A stretch of 35,151 bases of DNA from Paenibacillus sp. J5C2022 (GTDB taxonomy: Bacteria > Bacillota > Bacilli > Paenibacillales > Paenibacillaceae): NCBI RefSeq assembly GCF_025567625.1, contig NZ_JAOQJC010000061.1, forward strand, positions 1-35,151. The letters are read 5' to 3'. The notes beneath the pieces are model-generated. The model worked only from the letters and a program-made list of their open reading frames with translations, had not been told where the DNA came from and did not search any database. The position numbers and the translations under genes were made by a program. Positions 18,616-25,634 of the stretch are shown one piece after another (position 1 is the first letter of the stretch; each line of letters begins with the position of its first letter).

Positions 18616-18673
18616 AAAAAGCCCGCGACTCCCCTCACGGCTCCATCAGGAATGGAGGAGGGAAGTCACGGGC
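18616..18673 (-). promoter_or_regulatory. Leader terminator of the UgpAEB/GlpP operon (candidate antitermination target)
   Basis: On the minus strand, GCCCGTGACTTCCCT (18673-18659) pairs fully with AGGGGAGTCGCGGGC (18635-18621) using two G-U wobbles, and five T residues follow (18620-18616). A nested stem CTCCAT/ATGGAG (18657-18652 with 18646-18641) sits inside. It ends 27 bases before the AGAGGAGG of the first gene, so transcripts would stop before the operon unless antitermination occurs. GlpP-family antiterminators act on such leaders, and one is encoded in this operon. Confidence 0.8.
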
Positions 18674-18720
18674 ATTCTCTGCAATTAAGCCCACTGTCAT
18701 TACATATTCAATTGCGTGCT

Positions 18721-18751
18721 TGTTGACTATACTTTAACCTCGCATTGTTAA
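18721..18751 (-). promoter_or_regulatory. Possible promoter and PhoP-like repeats upstream of the transport operon
   Basis: On the minus strand, hexamers TTAACA (18751-18746), TTAAAG (18737-18732) and TCAACA (18726-18721) resemble Bacillus PhoP half-sites. Their spacing (14 and 11 bases start to start) is only partly regular. TATAGT (18731-18726) is a possible -10 with no clear -35 partner. Weak evidence. Confidence 0.3.
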
Positions 18752-18789
18752 CGGAGTGTTCGCATCATGTGGAAAGTTTGTAAATCGTA

Positions 18790-18833
18790 TTGTGAATAAA
18801 ATCACATACAATATGATGTAATAGCATTAAAAT
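18790..18833 (+). promoter_or_regulatory. Promoter with Rex/FNR-type operator for the Cys-rich gene
   Basis: TTGTGA (18790-18795), 16 bases, then TATGAT (18812-18817) forms a sigma-A promoter. The same TTGTGA starts the inverted repeat TTGTGA-N6-TCACAT (18790-18807). It agrees at 12 of 14 defined bases with the Rex operator TTGTGAA-N4-TTCACAA, and its core TGTGA-N6-TCACA is also the FNR/CRP form. A second -10, TAAAAT at 18828-18833, would place the repeat centre at exactly -41.5, the class II FNR position. The two readings predict opposite regulation: Rex repression or FNR activation. Confidence 0.6.
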
Positions 18834-18868
18834 GAAAATATAACCAGAGGTATTAAGGAGTGATACTC

Positions 18869-19090
18869 ATGATGAACACATACAAAGACGAGCAGCTAAC
18901 GAACTTCCTTCTTCATCACTGTTATACTTGCGACCGGGGGCATGAGTGCATGACCGAAGAAATGACGATCGCTTGTATGAAGGAGAAACTAGCCGAGGCA
19001 GCAGGTATGAAACAGAAGCAGGCTGAAGCCGCATGCAAGACACCGCAAGAAGAGACGCGTGAATTGTTGCGATGGTACGAGCAAGCTTAG
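18869..19090 (+). CDS. Small Cys-rich protein, possible metal or Fe-S binding
   Basis: This 73-residue soluble protein has five Cys (18, 21, 27, 36, 56), the first three in CYTCDRGHEC with adjacent His16, His17 and His25. The spacing CxxCx5C looks like a metal or small iron-sulfur site, but I do not recognise the family. The C-terminal half is a charged, probably helical segment rich in Lys, Gln, Glu and Ala. AAGGAG at 18855-18860 favours ATG 18869 (or the adjacent ATG 18872) over a GTG that overlaps the ribosome site. It has a redox-type operator upstream and a terminator (copy C) downstream, and an NDH-2-like flavoprotein gene follows. Confidence 0.7.
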   Translation: MMNTYKDEQLTNFLLHHCYTCDRGHECMTEEMTIACMKEKLAEAAGMKQKQAEAACKTPQEETRELLRWYEQA

Positions 19091-19133
19091 GTATGATGTG
19101 AATAATCATTTTCTGCAAGGATGTTATGCAAAA

Positions 19134-19172
19134 TGCAAATCCACAACCGCATGCGATTGTGGATTTTTTGCA
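19134..19172 (+). terminator. Terminator hairpin (repeat copy C)
   Basis: AAATCCACAACCGCA (19137-19151) pairs with TGCGATTGTGGATTT (19152-19166) with one mismatch, extended outward by TGC and GCA, with a T-rich 3' side. It is the third copy of the CCACAACCGCATGC family (671, 9592). It argues against a longer start of the next gene running through it. Confidence 0.78.
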
Positions 19173-19223
19173 TGCTCAGGGAGAATTCGTCGGTTAGGTG
19201 ACCAGGCATCGAATTCATCCCGA

Positions 19224-19240
19224 ATTGTGAACGTCACAAT
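19224..19240. promoter_or_regulatory. Inverted repeat ATTGTGA-N3-TCACAAT upstream of the NDH-2-like gene
   Basis: A perfect 7-base inverted repeat (ATTGTGA at 19224-19230, TCACAAT at 19234-19240) lies 50 bases before the flavoprotein start. The half-site is the same TTGTGA seen at 18790, but the 3-base spacer differs from the 6-base spacer expected for Rex or FNR. I see no convincing -10 close to it. Confidence 0.4.
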
Positions 19241-19289
19241 CGATCCTCCTATCTCGTCATATTGGCAAACGGTAAGAGGAGTGGTGGAG

Positions 19290-20477
19290 ATGAATGAACT
19301 GACATGCATCGTCATAGGTGGAGGATATGCCGGAATTAATGCGGTTAAGGCCATAAGAAAAACATATAAAGGTGATGGAGGAACACGGCGGCTTCGACTC
19401 ATTCTCATCGATCAACATCCTTATCATCTGCGCAAAGTATTGCTCTTCAAACCCGCAGTGACGGATGAAGACATAAAGGTCCCTCTGACAAAACTGTTTC
19501 CAGAAGGAGTTGAATTCGTACAGGCTGCCGTAACCAAAATCGAGTCGGGAGAAAAAACAATACTGTACCGGGATTTCGGCGGAAATGAACATTCGATCCA
19601 TTATGACGTTCTTGTAGTAGCCGCCGGCAGTGTGATACGTCGACCAGATTCCGCACAGGGCGGGATTGCGCTATCGAGCATAGATGCCGCGAAAAAGATA
19701 CGTGAGGAATGGTGCTCGAATTTAAGGAAAGCCGTAAATGAAAAGAATGGGACAGAGCGCCAGCGGTTAATGACGATTGCCGTTGGAGGAGCGGGAATTA
19801 GCGGTATTGAAACCTCTGCTGAGCTGGCCCATTTCGTTCGTGAAGATGCGAGACAATTGGGGCTCGACCCCAATGAAGTGATGGTGAATTTGGTTAATGC
19901 CAATGATAGACTATTTCCAGAAGGGCCGGTCAAAATCGGGCGAAAGCTGGAACAGTTCCTTAACGCGAAGGGCGTAACGGTTATACACGGCAGCAGAGTC
20001 CTGCATGAAAAAGGCGGTACGTTGACTTTATCCAGTGGCAAAACGATGTCAGTCGGCTTATGCATCTGGACGCTGGGGCTTATGCCTAACCCTGTGCTGA
20101 AAAGCATGGGACTGCCTGTTACGTCGAAAGGATACGCGATGGTAGATGAAAGCTACCGGGTTCAGGGAGCTCATGGGGTATATTGCATCGGCGATTGCGC
20201 TCAAATTGTAGATCCGGCCAGTGGGAAAGCTGACGGCAAAACTTGCAAGGAAGCGACGGCTCAGGCGACAAGGCTTGGAAAAGTCATGATGGCCGATCTC
20301 GCAGGCCGAACGGCACCGGTGCATAAAAGCTTTATGGACTTTTTCTGTTTTGGCCTCGGTCCGGAACAGGGACTCGTATGGACGCGTATATGGGGAATGA
20401 ATATGATAATGACTGGCAGACTGGGTTGGAAACTAAGAAAATACACATGGGACTCTGCAAGCTTATTGCCATCATAG
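19290..20477 (+). CDS. NAD(P)/FAD-dependent oxidoreductase, NDH-2-like
   Basis: This is a 395-residue flavoprotein of the type II NADH dehydrogenase/FSP1-like class. The N-terminal FAD fold has GGGYAG (10-15). The NAD(P) fold has GGAGISG (166-172). The second FAD contact is IGDCAQ, with Asp302. There is no redox-active CxxC. The C-terminal 60 residues carry hydrophobic stretches (FMDFFCFGLG, WTRIWGMNMIMTG) that could hold it to the membrane, as in NDH-2 enzymes that pass electrons from NADH to quinone. The start is ATG 19290 with AGAGGAG 8 bases upstream; longer in-frame reading passes through terminator copy C. The quinone reductase role is inference, since the class also includes other NAD(P)H:acceptor reductases. 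Confidence 0.82.
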   Translation: MNELTCIVIGGGYAGINAVKAIRKTYKGDGGTRRLRLILIDQHPYHLRKVLLFKPAVTDEDIKVPLTKLFPEGVEFVQAAVTKIESGEKTILYRDFGGNEHSIHYDVLVVAAGSVIRRPDSAQGGIALSSIDAAKKIREEWCSNLRKAVNEKNGTERQRLMTIAVGGAGISGIETSAELAHFVREDARQLGLDPNEVMVNLVNANDRLFPEGPVKIGRKLEQFLNAKGVTVIHGSRVLHEKGGTLTLSSGKTMSVGLCIWTLGLMPNPVLKSMGLPVTSKGYAMVDESYRVQGAHGVYCIGDCAQIVDPASGKADGKTCKEATAQATRLGKVMMADLAGRTAPVHKSFMDFFCFGLGPEQGLVWTRIWGMNMIMTGRLGWKLRKYTWDSASLLPS

Positions 20478-20509
20478 TTGTGTGCGATCATTCAGGAAAC
20501 CAATGATGA

Positions 20510-20537
20510 AAAGCCCGGCCGGCTCAGGTCGGGTTTT
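20510..20537 (+). terminator. Intrinsic terminator after the flavoprotein
   Basis: AAGCCCGGCC pairs with GGTCGGGTTTT (G-U wobbles allowed) around a GGCTCA loop, starting 33 bases after the stop codon. Confidence 0.75.
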
Positions 20538-20610
20538 ACATTTGGTGGCTGCGAGTAAAAATGATAGTATGATGAATAGGATAAGCGATCAGCGAATTGG
20601 AGGTATGAAG

Positions 20611-21204
20611 ATGATAGGTGGCGCCAAGAACCCGAAGGTAGATGGCTTTATGAGAAAGGCCAAGCAATGGAGGGAAGAATTCGAAGAGCTGAGGATGATT
20701 GCACTTGGCTGCGATCTGACCGAAGATATCAAGTGGATGCATCCCTGCTACACGTTAGATAACAAGAACATTGTGCTTATCCATGGATTCAAGGAATATT
20801 GCGCAATGCTATTTCACAAAGGCGCTCTGTTAAAGGACCCCCATGGCATCCTTATTCAACAGACAGAAAATGTGCAGGCCGCACGCCAGCTTCGGTTCAC
20901 CAATGTTCAAGAGATCATCGATAAGGAAGCCATTATAAAAGCGTATATTGAGGAAGCCATAGAAGTTGAAAAATCCGGCTTGAAGGTGGATCTCAAGAAG
21001 CATGAGGAATATGTCATCCCGGAAGAATTTCAAACGAAGCTGGATGAAAGCCCGGCTTTGAAAACCGCTTTTGAAGCACTGACGCCGGGACGGCAAAGAG
21101 CCTATATTCTTCACTTCACCACACCCAAGCAAGCCAAAACCCGCGTGGCAAGGGTGGAGAAGTGCATGCCGCAAATTCTCGATGGCAAAGGATTAAATGA
21201 TTAG
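20611..21204 (+). CDS. YdeI-like protein (DUF1801 plus OmdA-type C terminus)
   Basis: This 197-residue soluble protein resembles Bacillus YdeI. The N-terminal DUF1801-type domain includes EEFEELRMIALGC, IKWMHPCYT and VLIHGFKEYCAMLFHKGALL. The C-terminal OmdA-type segment carries the conserved LTPGRQRAYILHF and ends with ILDGKGLND, both near-invariant in this group. The biochemical function is not established. TTGGAGG at 20597-20603 lies 7 bases before ATG 20611; the in-frame ATG at 20605 is too near. It is monocistronic and converges with the patatin gene 34 bases away, with no clear terminator between them. Confidence 0.85.
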   Translation: MIGGAKNPKVDGFMRKAKQWREEFEELRMIALGCDLTEDIKWMHPCYTLDNKNIVLIHGFKEYCAMLFHKGALLKDPHGILIQQTENVQAARQLRFTNVQEIIDKEAIIKAYIEEAIEVEKSGLKVDLKKHEEYVIPEEFQTKLDESPALKTAFEALTPGRQRAYILHFTTPKQAKTRVARVEKCMPQILDGKGLND

Positions 21205-21238
21205 CGACACAGATTGCGCCAAGCGGGAAGAAGCTTAA

Positions 21239-22447
21239 TTAACAGGCGGGCAGCTCGATGGCTTCCAGAATCCGTTGTGCCGCCATGCACAGCGCCACTT
21301 TGTGAAAGTCGAATCCGGAAGTGTGTCGGAGCGGCCCGGATACGGCAGCGTTAATCCACTCGTCGAAGGAATAAATGGCGTATTTATTCACGCCCTTGGC
21401 TGCGGCGAGCGTCTCCGCTAGAGAGATGATGAAGGTCATGGTCGAAGTGTCTTCCGGCAGTCGCATGCTGGCAGACAGCCTCGGCATGATGGCCTTGCTC
21501 CACAGCTCTCGAAGGGACAAGCCGCCGTCCATGCTAAGCATGCGGCCAATCCCGATTACTTTGTCGCCCGGAAGAGTCTCCAGCATTTCTTTGCACATCT
21601 CCTCGTTCAGACTGCCAACGTCTATGCAATAGATTCGCCCTTGTAAGCTCCTAAGCTGACGGATGGCATCATAGTAGCCCATATTCAGGCTGCGGAGAAT
21701 GGCTTCCGGGTTAAAGCTCATCATGCCGCCGAGCGGCTCAGAGGGTGCGATTGTTGTAACGTTAATGTCTGGATACTGGACTTTTCGGTTAATTCCGAGT
21801 GCGCGCGTCCTGATGGCGATCACCTGTGTGTAGCCTTTGCGAGCCAACATGTTGATCGGGCAGTTGTCGTACAGACCGCCGTCAATGAAGGACTTGTTGT
21901 CGATGACGGTAGGCTGGAATCCCGGGAAAGCGGCGCTGGCCATCAGATAGTCCGCCAAGCGTCCTTGCGGAATATCGTCTTTATATAGCTCATGGGGCAT
22001 TCGGTCGGTCAGGGATACCGTCACCAATCCGAAGTCGGCTGAGGCACTACGCAGCTTTTCTTCATCGACGACAGAAGCGATTAATTGTTTCATTTTTTGA
22101 GTGTTGATACCTCTGCCGGCGAGCAGCTTCCTCGTATGTGCGGCCAAATGGCTTAGGGTGCTAGTATCCAGCTTGCGGTGCAGCATGAGCAAGTATTCTT
22201 CATCGTTCATGTCGAATATCGAGCGGGCATCCAGCATCTCCCACATCCGATAACCACTCTCAAAGTCTCCTTGCGCAATAACCGCAGCATTGATGGCGCC
22301 GATGGAGGTGCCGACAACCGCGTCGAAGGTATGCCCCATCTCCAGATAAGCCTTTACAACCCCCATATGATAAGCGCCTTTGGCTCCGCCTCCTTCAAGG
22401 GCGAGTCCAAGCCCTGACTTGGCCGTTATCGTTTCCATTTCAGTCAT
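21239..22447 (-). CDS. Patatin-like phospholipase
   Basis: This 402-residue protein has a patatin domain in its N-terminal half: the oxyanion loop GGGAKG (19-24), the nucleophile Ser48 in GTSIG, and the dyad Asp189 in DGGLYDN. Such enzymes hydrolyse acyl esters of membrane lipids. The last 170 residues are extra to the patatin core, mainly helical, and I do not recognise them. There is no signal peptide, so it is probably cytoplasmic or membrane-peripheral. ATG 22447 is preceded by GGAGGGG at a suitable distance. It lies 85 bases downstream of an MFS gene on the same strand and may be co-transcribed. Confidence 0.88.
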   Translation of the reverse strand: MTEMETITAKSGLGLALEGGGAKGAYHMGVVKAYLEMGHTFDAVVGTSIGAINAAVIAQGDFESGYRMWEMLDARSIFDMNDEEYLLMLHRKLDTSTLSHLAAHTRKLLAGRGINTQKMKQLIASVVDEEKLRSASADFGLVTVSLTDRMPHELYKDDIPQGRLADYLMASAAFPGFQPTVIDNKSFIDGGLYDNCPINMLARKGYTQVIAIRTRALGINRKVQYPDINVTTIAPSEPLGGMMSFNPEAILRSLNMGYYDAIRQLRSLQGRIYCIDVGSLNEEMCKEMLETLPGDKVIGIGRMLSMDGGLSLRELWSKAIMPRLSASMRLPEDTSTMTFIISLAETLAAAKGVNKYAIYSFDEWINAAVSGPLRHTSGFDFHKVALCMAAQRILEAIELPAC

Positions 22448-22532
22448 GCTACATTCCCCTCCGCAGTTCGGAATGTGCACATTATATCCTTCAATTTCCA
22501 GGTTGGCAAGACAGATCTTGATAGAGCGTAGA

Positions 22533-23768
22533 TCATGAAAAACGATTAAATAAATGCGAACGATGCCATAAAGCGATGAGCAGGATGAGAAGAGCAATTC
22601 CTGCATAGATGTACATCATGCTGCCTGGCAAATCAATCAGCAAGTAGACAAATATCGGGCCGAGCGCCGCGCCGGTATCCGTTGCAATCGAATACGCGGT
22701 CATGACGGGGACAACGGAAGACGTACGGGCTGCATCCGAAGCCAGTGCATCCATTAAGGTTGAGATGGCCGTACTGGCCGCCATGATGAATAGGATGACC
22801 GTACACCATAGATAAAGCGGCAGCTGCCAAGGGATCAACGCATACCCTGCCGCCGATCCGATCAACGTCAGACTGAATAACGACAGCCGCCCCTTCGGAC
22901 CGTCAGATCGCATACCGATCCAGGTGGCGAGAAACGGCTCCCAGCTCCATCTTGCCGCTTGCAGCACACCCGATAGCATCGTACTCGTCACGACAATTCC
23001 GATCAGCATGATCTCCTTCGAATAATGGGTTTCAATCAGCAAGCTTAAGGTAGCGCTTAGCACAGCCTGGAAGAGATAAATGAACAGGCCGGTCGTAATA
23101 ATTTTCATAACGGGCTTTGTCCATATCGTCTTCGGACGATCATGCTGTTCCTTCCTTAATTGGGCAAGGTCCGCTCTGCCCGTTTTTTTAGCTGGAATAA
23201 AGATGGTGATAAAAGGAAGACCAGTCAGCATAATCAGACCAAAAACGATCGAAACAAGGTCAATGCCCGCAAGGGGAACGAAAATGCCGCCGAACAACAT
23301 GCCGACCAAGCTGCCCAAACGGGAGATCCCATTATATCGCCCCATTAGACGGCCGCGGTTCGAATCATCCGAATAATGGATAACGGCTAGATAACCGCCC
23401 ATCCGCAGGAAGGACCAAGCGACACCCCACATACAGCGCAAAATGAGCCAAAGGATGAAGCCTTTGCAAACGCCGTAACCGATCGTGGTCGCCACGCCCA
23501 GCAGTACGGCAAGGATAAGGCCTGTGCTGATCGGCATTCTCTTGTAGAGCATGCCGATCAGCGGGGTCAACGGCAGCCGGACAAAGCGGTTGATGGACAG
23601 AAGAAAACCAACCTCCCATAAGGCATTGAGACCAACTTCCTTCCAGTAAATCGGGAGTACAATGTACAGCATGGAATCCCCGAGTAGGCAGAGTGCGGTA
23701 ACTACGGCAATGATCGTGACTGGACGCTGGGCGTTCGCAGGACGGACTTCTATTGCAGGTAGGTTCAT
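22533..23768 (-). CDS. MFS transporter
   Basis: This 411-residue protein has about 12 hydrophobic helices in the MFS arrangement. It has a basic cytoplasmic loop near residue 75 (GMLYKRMPIS) and a long central loop rich in Lys and Arg (about 190-215). I see no motif that fixes the substrate; the general look is of a drug- or metabolite-exporter-type permease. ATG 23768 has AGGAG 5 bases upstream. A good sigma-A promoter at 23857-23885, with phased repeats behind it, drives it and perhaps the patatin gene. Confidence 0.85.
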   Translation of the reverse strand: MNLPAIEVRPANAQRPVTIIAVVTALCLLGDSMLYIVLPIYWKEVGLNALWEVGFLLSINRFVRLPLTPLIGMLYKRMPISTGLILAVLLGVATTIGYGVCKGFILWLILRCMWGVAWSFLRMGGYLAVIHYSDDSNRGRLMGRYNGISRLGSLVGMLFGGIFVPLAGIDLVSIVFGLIMLTGLPFITIFIPAKKTGRADLAQLRKEQHDRPKTIWTKPVMKIITTGLFIYLFQAVLSATLSLLIETHYSKEIMLIGIVVTSTMLSGVLQAARWSWEPFLATWIGMRSDGPKGRLSLFSLTLIGSAAGYALIPWQLPLYLWCTVILFIMAASTAISTLMDALASDAARTSSVVPVMTAYSIATDTGAALGPIFVYLLIDLPGSMMYIYAGIALLILLIALWHRSHLFNRFS

Positions 23769-23856
23769 GATTGCTCCTAAATGTTAGATATAAACAATAA
23801 GCAATAAGTGGCTGCTTGGAAGAATGAGCACTGTCCATATCATTTTTGATAACTTG

Positions 23857-23885
23857 AGTATAAGTTGCCTGAAGCCGTTTTTCAA
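23857..23885 (-). promoter_or_regulatory. Sigma-A promoter for the MFS (and patatin) gene
   Basis: On the minus strand, TTGAAA (23885-23880), a 17-base spacer and TATACT (23862-23857) lie about 90 bases before the start codon. Four phased AGCAA repeats sit directly upstream. Confidence 0.65.
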
Positions 23886-23892
23886 TTGTTTA

Positions 23893-23930
23893 TTTGCTTT
23901 ATTTTGCTTTAATTTGCTTCTTGTTGCTGT
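23893..23930 (-). repeat. Four AGCAA/TTGCT repeats at exact 10-base phase
   Basis: On the plus strand TTGCT occurs at 23894, 23904, 23914 and 23924, each separated by T/A-rich bases. Read on the minus strand these are A-rich tracts in helical phase immediately upstream of the -35 box at 23880-23885, like an UP element, a bend, or a multi-copy activator site. Confidence 0.65.
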
Positions 23931-24044
23931 TTCTTTTGGGCTGGACAGGCTTGAGAATGTCAACGTAGAATTGAAGAGAGTCCGATGGTACGGTTGCATG
24001 ATTGTGGAATTGGAATTCCAAGAGCCAGAGAGGGGATAGCTGCA

Positions 24045-25016
24045 ATGGCTAAAAAACTGACATTTCGCGAGGACGGCTCGTTCGTCATCGTTCAGTTCTC
24101 CGATACGGAATTTATTTCGGAAGGAGATTACGATCCGGATACGCCGGATTTAAACGCGGGGGCAAGAGAGACGATGGAGACGGTCATCGCGCACGAGAAG
24201 CCGGACCTGATCGTCTTCGCAGGCGATGTTACGGCAAGCGCGCGCGGCAACGATCCGCGCGAATCGTTCCGACAGGCGGTGGCGGTCGCCGAGGAGAAGG
24301 GCATTCCATGGGCCGCCGTATTCGGCAACCATGATTCAGAGGGTGCGGTCACGCGAGGCGAGATGAATGAGGAGCAGCTGGCGCACCGTCATACCGTTGC
24401 AGAGCCGGACCCGCCGCATGTGAGCGGCTTCGGCAATTATTCCGTGACGTTAACGGACCATGATGGCGTACCTTGCGCAGCGCTCTACTTTCTGGACAGC
24501 GGGGATTATTCGCAGCTGCCTACCGTCGGCGGCTATGATTGGATACGCCGCGACCAGATCGACTGGTACGTGACGGAGTCACGCAAGCGAACGATCACGG
24601 CAGGAGGCGTTCCGCTGCCCTCTCTGGCCTTCTTCCACATTCCGCTTCCGGAGTACAGGGAGGTATGGGAGACGAAGACTTGTCTCGGTCATTGCTTCGA
24701 GGGAGTAAGCTCCCCTCGACTTAACTCTGGCATATTCACGGCGATGGTGGAGATGGGCGACGTTATGGGCATCTTCGTCGGCCACGACCATGCCAACGAT
24801 TTCAGCGGAGAGCTGCAAGGCATCCAATTGTGCTACGGCCGCTCCACCCGCTATGTCAGCTATGTGGACGGTGCGCGCAACGATCGCTACAAGACGGGCG
24901 GCCGCGTCATTCGGCTGCATGCAGGAGAACGCGGCTTCGATACTTGGATTAGACAGAACGATGGTACGATCGCGGAGCTTCCGCTGCATCGGCCGAATGA
25001 AGATGATGCTAAATGA
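24045..25016 (+). CDS. Metallophosphoesterase (calcineurin-like) with altered first motif
   Basis: This is a 323-residue soluble phosphoesterase resembling the Icc/PAP-like group. The metal motifs in order are D20-T-E22 in QFSDTEF (most relatives have DxH), Asp61 in FAGDVTA, Asn95/His96 in GNHDSEG, FFHIPLPE around residue 200, and GHDH with His247 and His249. Replacement of the first His by Glu22 is visible directly in the codons and could change metal preference. ATG 24045 has a GAGGGG site upstream; the open frame extends 20 codons further up without a better ribosome site. The gene is monocistronic, closed by the bidirectional terminator at 25049. The substrate is unknown. Confidence 0.83.
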   Translation: MAKKLTFREDGSFVIVQFSDTEFISEGDYDPDTPDLNAGARETMETVIAHEKPDLIVFAGDVTASARGNDPRESFRQAVAVAEEKGIPWAAVFGNHDSEGAVTRGEMNEEQLAHRHTVAEPDPPHVSGFGNYSVTLTDHDGVPCAALYFLDSGDYSQLPTVGGYDWIRRDQIDWYVTESRKRTITAGGVPLPSLAFFHIPLPEYREVWETKTCLGHCFEGVSSPRLNSGIFTAMVEMGDVMGIFVGHDHANDFSGELQGIQLCYGRSTRYVSYVDGARNDRYKTGGRVIRLHAGERGFDTWIRQNDGTIAELPLHRPNEDDAK

Positions 25017-25048
25017 ATGGAACGAGGAGTTTGATTAAGTGAAAAAAG

Positions 25049-25094
25049 AAGAACCCTCGTTCCCGAATATCTTGTAAGAGATGAGGGTTCTTTT
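25049..25094. terminator. Bidirectional intrinsic terminator
   Basis: AAGAACCCTC (25049-25058) pairs with GAGGGTTCTT (25083-25092), with an A-rich 5' flank and T-rich 3' flank. It lies between the converging phosphoesterase and Fe-S carrier genes. Confidence 0.85.
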
Positions 25095-25106
25095 CAGCAG
25101 ATCAGC

Positions 25107-25463
25107 TCAATCGCACTTCTTCTTGCTTCCTTTATAATTCGCCGTCCTAAAGCTCGCTCCGCAGCCGCACGTTGCCTTGGCGTTCGGATTGTCGATCGTA
25201 AATCCGCCCGTCATCCCCTGATGCTGATAGTCGATTTTCATACCCTTCAAGTATTGCTCGATTCGCTGGTCCCACACGACTTTGAAGTCCTGATTGTGAA
25301 TGAAACGATCATGCTCCGTCATGGCATCATCCAGTTTCATGTTATACGACAAGCCGCTGCAGCCGCCATCTTCAATTCCAACTCTTAGAAACAAGCTGGA
25401 AATATCGTTCTCCGTTATCATCTGGTCAATCATCGACTTGGCTCTAGAGCTAATTTCGATCAT
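25107..25463 (-). CDS. A-type iron-sulfur carrier (HesB/IscA/ErpA family)
   Basis: This 118-residue protein has the three conserved cluster-binding Cys of the family: Cys35 in GGCSGLSY, and Cys99 and Cys101 in ATCGCGASF. The core length is normal, with a short Lys-rich tail ending in an additional Cys117. A-type carriers accept Fe-S clusters from scaffold proteins and pass them to target enzymes. ATG 25463 has GAGGTGAG upstream, and a near-consensus promoter lies at 25523-25551. It is divergent from the SufR-like regulator, and a ferredoxin-NADP reductase follows nearby. Confidence 0.92.
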   Translation of the reverse strand: MIEISSRAKSMIDQMITENDISSLFLRVGIEDGGCSGLSYNMKLDDAMTEHDRFIHNQDFKVVWDQRIEQYLKGMKIDYQHQGMTGGFTIDNPNAKATCGCGASFRTANYKGSKKKCD

Positions 25464-25522
25464 GCCTACTCACCTCATTATGAAAAGTTGGAAATTTTTT
25501 TTGAAATTTTATTATTAAACAT

Positions 25523-25551
25523 ATTATATATAATAGTATAATAAAGGTCAA
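25523..25551 (-). promoter_or_regulatory. Strong sigma-A promoter for the Fe-S carrier gene
   Basis: On the minus strand, TTGACC (25551-25546), a 17-base spacer and TATAAT (25528-25523). The spacer is pure A/T except one C. The region is shared with the start of the divergent regulator, so regulator binding here is plausible. Confidence 0.7.
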
Positions 25552-25634
25552 ATGTATCGCTTGTCGCTTGTGGACGAGGACTGGCATAGATATTATGATA
25601 GTATTCATAGGAAGCAGCAGTACAAGCAGAATGG

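Noticed and set aside
18582..18638. N-terminal extension of the UgpA-like permease from GTG
   Set aside because: It lies in the leader terminator hairpin; TTG 18581 has AGAGGAGG at the right distance.
19059..19289. N-terminal extension of the NDH-2-like protein
   Set aside because: It overlaps the Cys-rich gene and terminator copy C; ATG 19290 starts directly before the FAD motif with a good ribosome site.
23893..23930. CRISPR or microsatellite array
   Set aside because: Units are 10 bases with no unique spacers and only four copies; promoter-proximal phasing is the better reading.
25503..25551. Shared operator between the Fe-S carrier and ferredoxin reductase promoters (ATATTATATATA)
   Set aside because: The similarity is only A/T composition around -10 elements; no specific non-A/T bases are shared.
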